Program-made: the position numbers and the translations under genes | Part shown: one piece after another, positions 1 to 8,734 of the stretch | Numbering within the stretch: position 1 is the first letter of the stretch | How the letters are laid out: each line of letters begins with the position of its first letter | Source of the DNA: Nitrospira sp. SG-bin1 | GTDB taxonomy: Bacteria > Nitrospirota > Nitrospiria > Nitrospirales > Nitrospiraceae | Reading direction: 5' to 3' | Length of the DNA stretch: 64,000 nt | Assembly: GCA_002083365.1 (NCBI GenBank) | Contig: LVWS01000044.1 | Span: 69,649-133,648, forward strand | Notes under the pieces: generated by a model | Databases searched by the model: none | What the model was told of the DNA's origin: nothing | The model's input: the letters and a program-made list of their open reading frames with translations, nothing else

Positions 1-1119
1 TCGAATGACGGAATCGTCACAGCGCATGTGAATGGGACGATTGTGAACCAGGAAATAATCGGCGATGCTGGACAGATGCTCGATGGCCTCCTGATCCTTG
101 TAGGCAATCGGCTCGTCGGTAAGATTTCCGCTCGTCATCACCAACGGACTACGCAAGGCTTGCATGAGCAGATGGTGTAGCGGCGTGTAGGGAAGCATCA
201 CACCGAGGTATCTATGGCCTGGAGCCACAGCTTCAGTTCCGTAGCAGTCGTCTCGTTTCTGCAGTAGGACGATCGGACGGGCCGTAGACGTCAGCACTTG
301 TGCTTCATGTGCACTGATCCAGCACAGTCGGTTGGCTGCCTCAAGTGATGGCACCATCACGGCCAGAGGCTTGGCTTCGCGATGTTTCCGTTTCCGCAAC
401 TCCATCACGATGTCGTTGCGCTGCGCATCACAGGCGAGGTGGTAGCCACCAAGTCCCTTGATGGCGAAAATCAGACCGGCTTTCAGGCAGATCGCGGTAA
501 AGGCTACTGGATCATTGATGGGGACAACGGTTCCAGATGAATCGGTCACCTGGAGCTGAGGACCACAGACGGGGCAGGCCGTCGGTTGGGCGTGGAATCG
601 GCGATCCAGAGGATTGTCGTATTCTGACTTGCAGGCGGGACACATCGTGAATCCGGCCATCGTGATCCGTTCCCGGTCGTATGGCACATCGGTGACGATC
701 GTGAAGCGCGGCCCGCAATTTGTGCAGTTCAGAAACGGATAGCCGTAGCGGCGGTCTCTCGGATTCGTGAGTTCACTAAGGCAATCCTGGCACATTGCCG
801 TATCCGGGGCGATAAATACGGCTGCTTCCTCATGGACCACGCTACGTTCAATGGAGAATCCACGATATCCCGCAATGGGGGCAGATCCGACTTCGATCTG
901 TTCGATGCTGGAGAGCGGCGGCGCTTCTTTGACGAGTTGATTGACAAATTGGTCCAGGATGAGAGGATCTCCTTCAACGTCGATCACCGCTCCCTTGGAG
1001 TCATTCCGAACAATACCCTTGAGTCCTAATCGAGACGCCAGCCCATAGACATAGGGGCGGAATCCCACTCCCTGTACGATTCCTTGGACGGTGATCGTGT
1101 GGTGGACATCGTGACCCAC
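1..1119 (-). CDS. hypF: HypF, [NiFe]-hydrogenase maturation carbamoyltransferase (5' part, runs off window)
   Basis: HypF converts carbamoyl phosphate and ATP to a carbamoyl adenylate and passes the group to HypE, the source of the CN ligands of [NiFe] hydrogenases. The visible 373 residues show the N-terminal acylphosphatase motif (QGIVQGVGFRPYV, about residues 12-24), then two zinc-finger pairs (CQDC...CTNCGPRFT and CPAC...CPVCG), then the start of the YrdC-like domain (KGLGGYHLACDAQ). The C-terminal half lies outside the window. The start is a GTG with an AGGAGG box 4-5 bases upstream. The response regulator at 1147-1530 precedes it by 27 bases on the same strand, so they may be co-transcribed. 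No hydrogenase structural genes are seen here. Confidence 0.95.
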   Translation of the reverse strand, partial: MGHDVHHTITVQGIVQGVGFRPYVYGLASRLGLKGIVRNDSKGAVIDVEGDPLILDQFVNQLVKEAPPLSSIEQIEVGSAPIAGYRGFSIERSVVHEEAAVFIAPDTAMCQDCLSELTNPRDRRYGYPFLNCTNCGPRFTIVTDVPYDRERITMAGFTMCPACKSEYDNPLDRRFHAQPTACPVCGPQLQVTDSSGTVVPINDPVAFTAICLKAGLIFAIKGLGGYHLACDAQRNDIVMELRKRKHREAKPLAVMVPSLEAANRLCWISAHEAQVLTSTARPIVLLQKRDDCYGTEAVAPGHRYLGVMLPYTPLHHLLMQALRSPLVMTSGNLTDEPIAYKDQEAIEHLSSIADYFLVHNRPIHMRCDDSVIR

Positions 1120-1146
1120 AGGCCCTCCTTGGCCGGTAGGATCGTT

Positions 1147-1530
1147 TCAAGAAGGATCTAATGGAAATGTCCTTGCCAGCTTATCCTTGAGCATCTCCAC
1201 GTCGATCGGCTTTCGTATCCACCCTTTAACACCTTGTGCCATCGACTCCGAAAAACTTTCCTGATCCGAGGTCTCGGACATCATGATGACGGGAATGCCC
1301 GGGTGCCGTGTTCTCATTTCTCGGAGCACTGCCATGCCATTCATCCCAGGCATGTTCAGGTCCAGTAAGACGAGATCGAGTCGCGAGCGTCCCGCTTCCA
1401 GTGCCATGGTGGCGAGTGCCGAACAGCCATCCGTGAAGGCGAGGGCTTCATGACCGAGGACACGAACCAGCTCGCTCAGGACGTTACAGATCGATCGATC
1501 ATCGTCGATGATCATGATGCGTCGCTCCAT
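1147..1530 (-). CDS. Single-domain response regulator (CheY-like receiver)
   Basis: A 127-residue receiver domain with no output domain. The acidic pocket (IIDDD, residues 7-11), the phosphoacceptor D57 in LVLLDLNMPG, the S/T position in MMSETS and the conserved lysine in RKPID are all present. I chose the ATG at 1530 over an upstream in-frame start because GGAGGG sits 6 bases before it. It lies directly upstream of hypF on the same strand. Its partner kinase is not identifiable; the nearest one (3501-4907) already has a cognate regulator. Confidence 0.9.
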   Translation of the reverse strand: MERRIMIIDDDRSICNVLSELVRVLGHEALAFTDGCSALATMALEAGRSRLDLVLLDLNMPGMNGMAVLREMRTRHPGIPVIMMSETSDQESFSESMAQGVKGWIRKPIDVEMLKDKLARTFPLDPS

Positions 1531-1788
1531 GTACGGCCCTCCGTTCCAGTGAAGGGAAGGGTTGCCGTTCTTGCCGTGTAGATGAACGCCTCGCGGCGCA
1601 GATGAATGTCTCCGCGGCGACTGAGCACGTCGATTGCCAGAAACACCTGAGACCAACTGAGTTCGGGTAATTCATCACACAGCTCTTCCACTGTGAAGCT
1701 CCGTTCCTCTTGGAGTTTCTCAAGAATGACTCGTTCCGTGTCCGTCGGGCTTTGAACAGATATTCGGCAAGACAGATTGTTGTGCCAT
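1512..1788 (-). pseudogene. Frameshifted small winged-helix-like protein
   Basis: An ATG at 1788 with GGAAGG upstream opens a frame (MAQQSVLPNI...) that stops after about 22 codons. The adjacent frame continues without a start and encodes TERVILEKLQEERSFTVEEL...SWSQVFLAIDVLSRRGDIHLRR, which reads like a compact helix-turn-helix domain, ending at 1512. Joining the two frames near 1737-1754 (a GC-rich CCCGACGGACACGG stretch) gives one coherent protein of about 90 residues. The 3' end overlaps the response-regulator start by 19 bases, suggesting coupling. The gene is either genuinely broken or carries a sequencing indel. The function would be DNA binding, by inference only. Confidence 0.5.
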
Positions 1789-1838
1789 CTCTCAGTCCTT
1801 CCCGCACATGTCCGTCCTTGGAGGACATGTTGACAGCC

Positions 1839-2216
1839 TTAATGATTCCCGATACCAGCTGAGGAAGACTTGCTGGGGTCAATCGCCTCAGTGACGGGCG
1901 ATTCAATCTTATACTCTGGGTATCCGTGAACCTTCGGAAGACGTCCTGCTCCTAATGACTCAATTATTGGATCGGCTTCCAATTTCTGCGCTGATTCTCG
2001 ATCGTGGTATCGAGCAGCCTCCTCCAATGCCATATCCTTTTGATTCGCCTGTTGGCCCGTGTCATGCGTCAGCGACTGTTCCGTGACGGGATCCTTCATG
2101 GGTGCCATCGGATGACCTGGATGCTTGGGGAGCAAGGCAGGATTCGCCGTTGCGAGGGACATGCCGACTATGATGCCGCTACATGCGATGCCTATGGTCA
2201 GTGTCCATTTGGTCAT
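1839..2216 (-). CDS. Small exported protein, unknown function
   Basis: 125 residues. The start at 2216 is set by AAGGAG 6 bases upstream. The N-terminus MTKWTLTIGIACSGIIVGMS is a Sec signal peptide, followed by a proline/histidine-rich linker (LLPKHPGHPMAPMKDP) and a hydrophilic charged tail. No family is recognised. Probably periplasmic. Confidence 0.6.
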   Translation of the reverse strand: MTKWTLTIGIACSGIIVGMSLATANPALLPKHPGHPMAPMKDPVTEQSLTHDTGQQANQKDMALEEAARYHDRESAQKLEADPIIESLGAGRLPKVHGYPEYKIESPVTEAIDPSKSSSAGIGNH

Positions 2217-2271
2217 GGCTGTCTCCTTGAGGCTTTCTGAAGGAAGACATATGAATTGCTCCAGCTCTTTC

Positions 2272-2529
2272 TTACATACCTGTCGGCAATCTCGCTCGAT
2301 TTGGTTTCCTCGCTGGAGGTTGCCCTTGACGTCGATTCGCCAAGATGACCGGATCAACCATCTCTCCACAGTGAAGACAGTTCCACGCCCGAATCGGTTG
2401 TGTGTTCCGTGTATCTCCCCAATCTCCATAGCTTACCGAGTACATCAATCCGCGACAGCGCGGGCAGTGAGAAGGAGGAAACATGACCGCTTCATCTTCG
2501 CCCCGCGACCGAGAGACCCCGTTGCCCAT
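2272..2529 (-). CDS. Small zinc-ribbon protein
   Basis: Up to 85 residues. It contains CPRCRG, then WNCLHCGEMVDPVI: two CxxC pairs about 30 residues apart, a zinc-ribbon pattern. The protein at 20928-21143 has the same plan (CPRCKG ... WRCLICGEVLDPVI) and a similar RARLP tail, so the two are paralogues. The start is uncertain: the codon at 2529 has AAAGAGG upstream, while the internal ATG at 2484 has no clear ribosome site but would give a length closer to the paralogue. Function unknown. Confidence 0.6.
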   Translation of the reverse strand: MGNGVSRSRGEDEAVMFPPSHCPRCRGLMYSVSYGDWGDTRNTQPIRAWNCLHCGEMVDPVILANRRQGQPPARKPNRARLPTGM

Positions 2530-2783
2530 GCTTGCCTCTTTCTCAACTTTTCATGGTTGGCTCTCTGTCATGGAGGCGGTTTGTTCTGTAGTTGCTCTTT
2601 CATGAGGCTTCTGTATAACCCTGAGTTGCCTGAAGACAGGTTACCCTTAGCCTGGATAAGGATTCGATACCTGGGTAAGCTCGTTCACATCAGGAAGGCG
2701 TAAAGATTAATCGATTGAATCGTTCGGATCAGGCAGATAGAGAACGTTGGACGGATAAATCGCAAGGGCACCTGGCTCCAGAA
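2530..2783. other. Intergenic region, no gene seen
   Basis: About 250 bases between the response-regulator end and the zinc-ribbon gene, both on the minus strand. Short frames on either strand show no protein-like composition. No hairpin with a clear terminator shape was found. It presumably carries the zinc-ribbon promoter. Confidence 0.4.
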
Positions 2784-3485
2784 TTAAGAATCCAAGTCGG
2801 TGCAAAAACGGTAGCCGACACCGGGATCTGTTCGAATGAACTGCGGACGGGTTGGATCTTTCTCGAGTTTCTTTCTGAGTTGACCGACGAACACTCGGAG
2901 ATACTGCGATTGTTCCGCGTAGGCAGGCCCCCACACTTCTTGTAGCAGCATCCGATGCGTGAGGACCTTGCCCTCGTGCTCAATCATGTACTTCAAGAGG
3001 TCGTACTCCGTGGGCGTGAGTTTGACCGAGAGGCCGTCGAGCGAAACTTCACGGCGATCGAAGTTCACCGAAAGATTCCCGGCCACAAAAACAGGCTGCG
3101 CGCTGTGCGCACCTGCCGCACGCCGCAACAATGAATGTATACGGGCCAACAACTCCTCCATTCCGAAGGGCTTGGTGATGTAGTCGTCCGCTCCCCCTTC
3201 GAGTGCGTCGACTTTATGCCGTTCTTCGCCGAGCACCGACAACACGATGATCGGCACCGGGGAGGATTCACGGATCCGACGAACCACGTCGACGCCGTTC
3301 ATCCCCGGCATCAGCACATCAACGATCATGAGATCGGGATGACGGTTATAAAAAGAGCTGATCGCAAGCGGGCCCGAGTCTACGGTCTCCACCGCATAGC
3401 CTTTGCTTTCCAGGCTTATCTGGAGTGATCGACGGATCTGCGGCTCGTCATCAACGACCAGGATTCTCGCTCCTTGAGCCTTCAT
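2784..3485 (-). CDS. OmpR/KdpE-family response regulator
   Basis: 233 residues. Receiver domain (DDE at 12-14, phosphoacceptor D56 in MIVDVLMPG, K105 in ITKPF) followed by a Trans_Reg_C winged helix with KLTPTEYDLLKYM and a C-terminal DPGVGYRF. The ATG at 3485 is preferred because GGAGG lies 5 bases upstream; the upstream GTG at 3497 overlaps that box. The sensor kinase gene ends 15 bases upstream, so the pair forms one operon with the kinase first. Sequence style is close to KdpE, but no kdp genes are present. Target genes are unknown; the divergent carbonic-anhydrase cassette is a reasonable candidate by position. Confidence 0.9.
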   Translation of the reverse strand: MKAQGARILVVDDEPQIRRSLQISLESKGYAVETVDSGPLAISSFYNRHPDLMIVDVLMPGMNGVDVVRRIRESSPVPIIVLSVLGEERHKVDALEGGADDYITKPFGMEELLARIHSLLRRAAGAHSAQPVFVAGNLSVNFDRREVSLDGLSVKLTPTEYDLLKYMIEHEGKVLTHRMLLQEVWGPAYAEQSQYLRVFVGQLRKKLEKDPTRPQFIRTDPGVGYRFCTDLDS

Positions 3486-3500
3486 CGCTTCCTCCACGTG

Positions 3501-4907
3501 TTACGCATGCGCCACCGCCTGTGCCGAGATCGGCATGGTCTTGATCAACGGCAATCGAAATGAGATCGTCGTCGCTTCTCCCGGAACAGAATGAGCGACG
3601 ATCGAGCCGCCATGCGTTTCAATGATGCTCTTGCAGATCGCCAATCCAAGGCCAAGGCCGGGAGTCGCTGCCGAACGCCCTGAACGCACTCGGTAGAATC
3701 GCTCAAATATTCGAACCACTTCATCAGAATGCAGACCTTCCCCAGCGTTCGAGACGCCGACTTTCAGACTGTCTCCCGTCAAAGAAGCGGTGAGTCTTAT
3801 CGGAGAACCGGGAAATGAAAATTTGATGGCATTGTCGAGCAGGTTCACGAGGACTTGTTGGATTTGTAGTCCATCGATGAAGAGAGGGGGAAGGTTCTGC
3901 GCGAGCTGGACCTCCAACGGGTGTTGTGTGCTGATTCTCTTCACTCGACGAATGGCTCCTTCTACCAGTTCATCCATGATGTGCCACTCTTTCTTCGGGG
4001 TGAGCACCCCTGCTTCGATGCGGGACATGTCGAGAAGATTGCCGATCAGCCGATCCAAGTAATCAATCTCTCGGTCAATACTCCGAATTAATTCCTTGCG
4101 AACTCCTTCAGTATGAACCGCAGCGTCATCCTGGAGGCTGTACAGCATTGTCTTAATGGCCGTCAAAGGCGTCCGCAGATCGTGCGAGACGGAGGAGATC
4201 AAGGCTGACTTGAGGGCATCGCTCTGACGCAAGGCGTCCAAGGTAGCCTTTTGACTTGCCAGCAAGGCCTTCTCGGTCTGCAGAAAACGCCAGGTGAGGA
4301 TCGAAGCAATCGCAATGACGAGCAGAGCAGCCACAACTTCCCGCCAAATGAGTTGCTCGAGGCGTTTTGATGAATGCTGGGTCAAGAGGATAACCGCGTC
4401 ATTGGCAGTCTCGACCAGCTTAGCATTGTGAACGAGCAGCGCATCACGCGCGTGCTTCTGCTGGGCGGGGCTCATCGGTGTCCGCAGAAAACGATCTGAT
4501 TCGACCACGAAAGACTCCAGCAGGCGCTCCTGCTCGATGAATCGAGCCCGAATGTCATCGGTTGGCGCGTGCGGAACGGAAACCTCTGTGTCCAAGTCAA
4601 AGTAGGGGGAGATGGGGCCGCCGTGAATGAGCGACGTCAGGCGTTCACGTAACGCTGTACGCGTGCGAGCATACTGAGTGTCGACTCCTTGGGCAAACAA
4701 GATCACCTCTTCCATATGACGCTCCAGTAGCATCCGTTGTCGCCCTGCTGTGTCGATCATGACAGCATCAGACTCACGACTCTGGCTGATGGAGAGGGTA
4801 AGAGGGACGATCGAGAGCACAGCGATGATGAGTAGACCAAGAATACCGGCGATCGTCCACGTGACACTTGGCGGTTTTGTATTCCGATCATGGGGACTGC
4901 CGCCCAT
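3501..4907 (-). CDS. Membrane sensor histidine kinase with PilJ/NarX-type sensor domain
   Basis: 468 residues. TM1 at about 17-40, then MIDTAGRQRMLLERH (50-64), the hallmark of the PilJ/NarX-type periplasmic four-helix sensor, then TM2 at about 189-206. The HisKA motif is SSVSHDLRTPLTAIK with the phosphorylated H242. The ATPase shows the N box (NLLDNAIKF), G1 (VSNAGEG) and G2 (GLGLGLAICKSI). In NarX/NarQ this sensor fold binds nitrate or nitrite; the ligand here is unknown, though nitrite would suit a nitrite oxidiser. Transcribed divergently from the exported-protein/carbonic-anhydrase cassette that starts at 5151, with 240 bases of shared upstream DNA. Confidence 0.92.
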   Translation of the reverse strand: MGGSPHDRNTKPPSVTWTIAGILGLLIIAVLSIVPLTLSISQSRESDAVMIDTAGRQRMLLERHMEEVILFAQGVDTQYARTRTALRERLTSLIHGGPISPYFDLDTEVSVPHAPTDDIRARFIEQERLLESFVVESDRFLRTPMSPAQQKHARDALLVHNAKLVETANDAVILLTQHSSKRLEQLIWREVVAALLVIAIASILTWRFLQTEKALLASQKATLDALRQSDALKSALISSVSHDLRTPLTAIKTMLYSLQDDAAVHTEGVRKELIRSIDREIDYLDRLIGNLLDMSRIEAGVLTPKKEWHIMDELVEGAIRRVKRISTQHPLEVQLAQNLPPLFIDGLQIQQVLVNLLDNAIKFSFPGSPIRLTASLTGDSLKVGVSNAGEGLHSDEVVRIFERFYRVRSGRSAATPGLGLGLAICKSIIETHGGSIVAHSVPGEATTISFRLPLIKTMPISAQAVAHA

Positions 4908-5064
4908 AGCAGCCTCCGTTCTTCTGCAATCATACCAACTATTGAGAAGACGGCTCTAGAGTCTTCCCCTCAATGTTATTAGACGAAAAGGTAACCATAA
5001 TCTCTGTTCTCAGAATGTGGCCAGAATCATGTCACATTTAGTTTTTGGATGGATGAAGACCATA

Positions 5065-5101
5065 ATTATCTATTTGTAATGGTATAGATGACTCTTATAG
5101 A
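5065..5101 (+). promoter_or_regulatory. Candidate promoter of carbonic-anhydrase cassette 1
   Basis: ATTATCTATTTGTA (5065-5078) recurs exactly before cassette 2 (10291-10304). Within it TTGTAA, a 16-base spacer and TATAGA give a sigma-70-like pair. Both copies also share CTTATA(G/C)AG and AAACCATAAGGAG further downstream. Conservation between duplicated upstream regions supports a functional promoter or operator, but common ancestry alone could explain it. Confidence 0.45.
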
Positions 5102-5150
5102 GACTTCTCAAGTGCGTACATCGTTCATTCGAAACCATAAGGAGGACACC

Positions 5151-5474
5151 ATGAATAGTGTAGGTCTATCGAAAGCAGGAGTTCTATCCGTTATCGCTGC
5201 GGCGGTACTGCTTGCGGTCCCGAACGGATTTGCCGCCGACGCTTCCGCTAAAAGCGGCGGCGTGGAACTCAAGCCCAAAACCATTATGCAAGAGAAGGTG
5301 AACGTAAAGGATTTGGATGAGGAGGTCTCGCATTTGGAAGTCGTGGATTCGAAAGGCAACGCGTACCTCCTGATTCCGCTCAAAACGACCGGAGGAAACA
5401 AACCGGTCGTGGCGGAAGACGGAAAGATCATCGTGGAGTATGTGCACCCCTATTCTGGGCGACTCGGTAATTAA
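5151..5474 (+). CDS. Small exported protein, cassette copy 1
   Basis: 107 residues; ATG at 5151 with a perfect AAGGAGG 5 bases upstream. Signal peptide (VLSVIAAAVLLAVPNGFAADA), then a conserved domain containing VSHLEVVDSKGNAYLLIPL and a C-terminal VEYVHPY(S/T)GRLGN. The gene at 10374-10694 is a close paralogue, nearly identical over the C-terminal half. No family recognised. The first gene of a cassette that also holds a DUF2934 protein and a Tat-exported carbonic anhydrase. A strong hairpin follows it, so it may be expressed at a higher level than the genes downstream. Confidence 0.8.
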   Translation: MNSVGLSKAGVLSVIAAAVLLAVPNGFAADASAKSGGVELKPKTIMQEKVNVKDLDEEVSHLEVVDSKGNAYLLIPLKTTGGNKPVVAEDGKIIVEYVHPYSGRLGN

Positions 5475-5484
5475 GCAAGGTCAA

Positions 5485-5512
5485 CGAGGAGGGACATAAA
5501 CGTCCCTCCTCG
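5485..5512 (+). terminator. Strong hairpin after cassette-1 exported protein
   Basis: A perfect 11-bp stem, CGAGGAGGGAC / GTCCCTCCTCG, with a 6-base ATAAAC loop and no U tract, 10 bases past the stop codon. Cassette 2 has a different hairpin at the equivalent place (10708-10730), so position is conserved but sequence is not. Could act as a partial terminator or mRNA stabiliser. Confidence 0.6.
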
Positions 5513-5580
5513 CATCTCAGGCAGTGGAGCGGGCACGGCAATATGTCAAGACATCACCTTTCATGAGGGAAAGAAGAGCC

Positions 5581-5775
5581 ATGAAGCGCGAAAACGGTAA
5601 GGATCGCAAGACAAAAGTCAACGGATCGACACCAGACAATGAGGTCCTGTCGATTCAAAAACGGATCGCCCTGCGTGCATACGAACTGTATCTCCAACGT
5701 GGCGGAATGGACGGCCACGCAGAGGATGATTGGTTGCAAGCAGAGCGGGAAATACTGCTGAATCAGGTACGGTGA
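5581..5775 (+). CDS. DUF2934 protein
   Basis: 64 residues. The core is IALRAYELYLQRGG..GHAEDDWLQAEREI, the DUF2934 signature (a short helical domain of unknown function common in Proteobacteria and Nitrospirota). The start is chosen as the ATG at 5581 after GGGAAAGAAGAG; earlier in-frame starts lack a ribosome site. Lies between the exported protein and the beta-carbonic anhydrase. A decayed copy is at 10793-10998. Confidence 0.75.
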   Translation: MKRENGKDRKTKVNGSTPDNEVLSIQKRIALRAYELYLQRGGMDGHAEDDWLQAEREILLNQVR

Positions 5776-5845
5776 ACTCACGATCGATCATGGACTCTTG
5801 GGCATGGAGCACCACGGGTACGATCATCGAAAGGAAGGGACGACC

Positions 5846-6556
5846 ATGACATCTAGAAGGCAGTTCTTGGCCGCCACCGCCGTCTTGGGCGCCGCAGGCC
5901 TCGACCTTTTCAGCACGGCTCGCGTACTGGCCTCATCCAAAGAAGATCGTGACCGATTAACTCCGATTAACGTCATCAACATGATGAAGGACGGCAATGA
6001 GCGGTTCCGAAGGGGACTGCGCGTCAATCGCGATTTTCTGCGGGAACAGCGGGAGCGAGCCGCCGGGCAGTATCCGGTCGCCGTGATCTTGAGCTGCATA
6101 GACTCCCGCGCTCCCGCCGAGCTTATTATGGATTTGGGCATCGGGGATGTCTTCAACGCTCGAGTCGCCGGCAATGTCGCGAATCCCGATATTCTCGGCA
6201 GCCTAGAGTTCGCCTGCCACGTAGCCGGAGCGAAGGTCGCGCTCGTACTCGGTCACTCGTCGTGCGGCGCGGTCGTCGGGGCGATCGACGGCGTCGAGCT
6301 GGGCCAGCTCACGGGCCTCCTCGGTCGCATTAAACCCGCGGTGGCTGAAACCTCATACGACGGACCTCGCCGGTCAAGCGATGTCGCGTTCGTGGAGCGA
6401 GTCGCGCGTGCAAACGTCGAGCGAACAATCGGCGTCATACGTAAGGAGAGCGCAATTCTGCGCGAACTCGAACACAAAGGAGCTATTGCGATCGCCGGAG
6501 CGATGTACGATCTCCGAACCGCAACCGTCTCATTCTTGCCCCCCCACGAGGGGTAG
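5846..6556 (+). CDS. Tat-exported beta-carbonic anhydrase
   Basis: 236 residues. Interconverts CO2 and bicarbonate. The beta-class zinc ligands are all present: C84-x-D86-S-R88 (CIDSR) and H137-x-x-C140 (HSSC). The N-terminus TSRRQFLAATAVLGAAG is a twin-arginine signal, so the folded enzyme should act in the periplasm. The ATG at 5846 follows GGAAGG by 7 bases. The paralogue at 11614-12228 shares the plan but is shorter. Position upstream of the SbtA-type bicarbonate transporter suggests it sets the periplasmic CO2/bicarbonate ratio for uptake (inference). Confidence 0.93.
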   Translation: MTSRRQFLAATAVLGAAGLDLFSTARVLASSKEDRDRLTPINVINMMKDGNERFRRGLRVNRDFLREQRERAAGQYPVAVILSCIDSRAPAELIMDLGIGDVFNARVAGNVANPDILGSLEFACHVAGAKVALVLGHSSCGAVVGAIDGVELGQLTGLLGRIKPAVAETSYDGPRRSSDVAFVERVARANVERTIGVIRKESAILRELEHKGAIAIAGAMYDLRTATVSFLPPHEG

Positions 6557-6646
6557 AGATGAGACGAGGAACCGGCATATTCGGTGTACGCTGATGCCGG
6601 AAAACTGGACGGCAACAGAACCTCTTGATGAGAGAGGAGGTGTGCA

Positions 6647-7198
6647 ATGGTGAGAACATGTGCTTATCTGCTGATGGTGTTTTGGTTGTCCGCACCGACG
6701 GTGGCTTCAGCAGGGAGACTCCCATACTCCGGCAACCCCTGGACCGCCCCTGACACAGTCAATGTCAGTAGGATTGAGGCCAACTCATTGATCCACAAGA
6801 TGGTCGAACGCTATCGGTGCGAAGACTCCGAAATGAACGCGAACGCACCGAAATCATTCATCCTCAAAGTGCAGCAGCGCCCGGACCTCGGAGGTAAAGG
6901 GATTTACAGCTACAGCAGTGACGAGCTGCTCAGTGGAACCTGGGGAGGAAAATTGACGGGTGAACGTGAAGCTCGGGACCGTTCCAGTGACAGGGACACG
7001 AAATCCTATAGTGATTTTCTAGGTCCATCATTCGATATTCCCGATAGCGTCGACGGCCACTCTGGTGCGGTCGACCCGTGGTGGGGTCGTCGGTCGTCAG
7101 CAGATCCGATGGTCCAGGACCTGAGCCATATGGATGGTGGTGGCTTTTCTTCACCGGGTCATGCCGGTGGCTCTGCCCCCGGCTATCATGGAAGGTAA
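6647..7198 (+). CDS. Exported hypothetical protein
   Basis: 183 residues; ATG preceded by GAGGAGG at 6 bases. Signal peptide ending near ASAGR, then a low-complexity, Ser/Asp/Gly-rich mature part with a glycine- and histidine-rich tail. The equivalent slot of cassette 2 also holds a small exported protein (11141-11539), though I see no clear similarity. Unknown function. Confidence 0.6.
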   Translation: MVRTCAYLLMVFWLSAPTVASAGRLPYSGNPWTAPDTVNVSRIEANSLIHKMVERYRCEDSEMNANAPKSFILKVQQRPDLGGKGIYSYSSDELLSGTWGGKLTGEREARDRSSDRDTKSYSDFLGPSFDIPDSVDGHSGAVDPWWGRRSSADPMVQDLSHMDGGGFSSPGHAGGSAPGYHGR

Positions 7199-7393
7199 AG
7201 AGATGCTGGTGCGCCCCATCCTGACCGTTGAGGCGCTCGGCTGCGGCTATGACCTATTCACGCATATGAAAGGTAGCAGAGCAAAGACGAATTTGACCTC
7301 GATGAGTCCTATGATCGGTTCAATGAGTCGGACTTGTCAAAGGAATTGAGCCGGGAACCCTTAGAGCGATAGCGCTTTCCTGAGGAGGAACAC

Positions 7394-8239
7394 ATGAAAC
7401 GACCCGCTCGGAACATAGCAGAAATCGTATTCGCGGTCGGACTGTTACTGATGGGGACCGCGTGTGTGGCGATTGAAGCGGGGCATGAAGGTGTGCTGGT
7501 CGAACAGCCGTTTATTTTTGGTCATGGAGGAGTTGATCCGGTTCCTAGCAAGACGGGGCGCGTCTGGGTTGTGCCGACAACCAAAGCGATCCATGTCGAT
7601 GTCAGGCCGATCCAGTACTCTGAGCATTTCGACATTATCTCCGCTGAGAACGCCCCGGTGTCATTTGACGCTTTCCTCATTGCCAACGTCGTCGAGGGTC
7701 GGTCTCCCGATCTCATCGCCAAGTATGGCCCGAATTGGTATCAGAACAACGTGAAAGAAGCCTTCCGGACCTTTGTGCGGGAAGAAGTACAAAAGTATCC
7801 GCTGTTCCAGTTGACGACTGATCCGACTACGCGTAACAAACTGCAGGATGCCATTGCGCGTGAAGTACAAACCAAGTTGGTCGACAAGCAAAACATTCCG
7901 ATCCGGCTGAACCGCATCGTGGTCGGCAGCATTATGCCACCGAAAGGGGTGGTGCAGCAGACGACTGAGACCATCGTGCAGGAACAGCGGAAGATTACGA
8001 TGGCGGAATTCCAAAAGGCGGAAGAAGCGCGCGAAAAAGCAGAACGGCAGCGCGGCATCGCAGACCGGGCCTATCGGGAGTCGCTGGGACTATCAGCGAC
8101 GGAGTTCGTGGATCTGCGCCGCATCGAAGTGCAAAAGGAGATCGTCCAGCATGCTCCTTCGGCTCTGACGGTCATCATGGGCCTCGAACGCACCGCTATC
8201 AACATGCCCAATATGCCCCCGTTAGGAGGAGATAAATAG
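7394..8239 (+). CDS. SPFH/prohibitin-domain membrane protein
   Basis: 281 residues; GAGGAGG 5 bases before the ATG. An N-terminal hydrophobic segment (about 9-26, containing a Cys in MGTACVAI, a poor lipobox) is followed by an SPFH domain (about 30-200) and a charged helical tail with QKAEEAREKAERQRGIADRAY typical of prohibitin/HflK-C proteins. Such proteins form ring scaffolds in the membrane. Located between carbonic anhydrase 1 and the bicarbonate transporter, it may organise that part of the membrane, but this is only positional inference. Confidence 0.85.
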   Translation: MKRPARNIAEIVFAVGLLLMGTACVAIEAGHEGVLVEQPFIFGHGGVDPVPSKTGRVWVVPTTKAIHVDVRPIQYSEHFDIISAENAPVSFDAFLIANVVEGRSPDLIAKYGPNWYQNNVKEAFRTFVREEVQKYPLFQLTTDPTTRNKLQDAIAREVQTKLVDKQNIPIRLNRIVVGSIMPPKGVVQQTTETIVQEQRKITMAEFQKAEEAREKAERQRGIADRAYRESLGLSATEFVDLRRIEVQKEIVQHAPSALTVIMGLERTAINMPNMPPLGGDK

Positions 8240-8734
8240 ACCTCGACGACTGGGCCGAATAGGACGGCTGATGGTGTCTTCATGGGTATGATCACAAGGC
8301 GAGCCTATGCTCCTGTATTTGAACCGTGACCGCTAAGAGGCAAATGACTCACATGGCGTCACCAACACCAATTCATCTGCCTCTGAACTCAGGATAAGAA
8401 CGTCACCCGGCTTCGGGATATTTGCCGGACCAATGATCGGAAACGAGAACTTGATTCATATGGACTGATGATCCCTTCGCCTAGTTTTGAGTCGTTTTGT
8501 ATTGCTTTTTGTTTATAAGGTCTGCGTCTATTCTTCGTTTTCGGGACAACTCGAACAGATGTGCATTGATTCGCAGTGATTACTGCGGGTGCTGCAGCAC
8601 ATGACAACGTGCGAGGCGTGCGCCAACGCACTCCAATCTTCGCACGAAGCGAATCTCTGCACAATCGCTCCTCCTCATAGAAGCCGTACGGTCATAACTT
8701 CCAATAAATCTGCCCCGATATTCCTGCTCACAGA
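8240..8734. other. Intergenic region upstream of sbtA
   Basis: About 500 bases without a credible gene. The stretch around 8470-8540 is markedly T-rich against a GC-rich background. Short frames on both strands look random. The functional element I can support is the sigma-54-like site just downstream at 8735. Confidence 0.4.

Noticed and set aside
1499..1906. 135-residue minus-strand frame
   Set aside because: Overlaps the small exported gene, the HTH-like relic and the response regulator; reads as their out-of-frame shadow, whereas the neighbouring frame gives a coherent protein.
8389..8664. 91-residue minus-strand frame upstream of sbtA
   Set aside because: Random composition, no start signal, in AT-rich promoter-like DNA.
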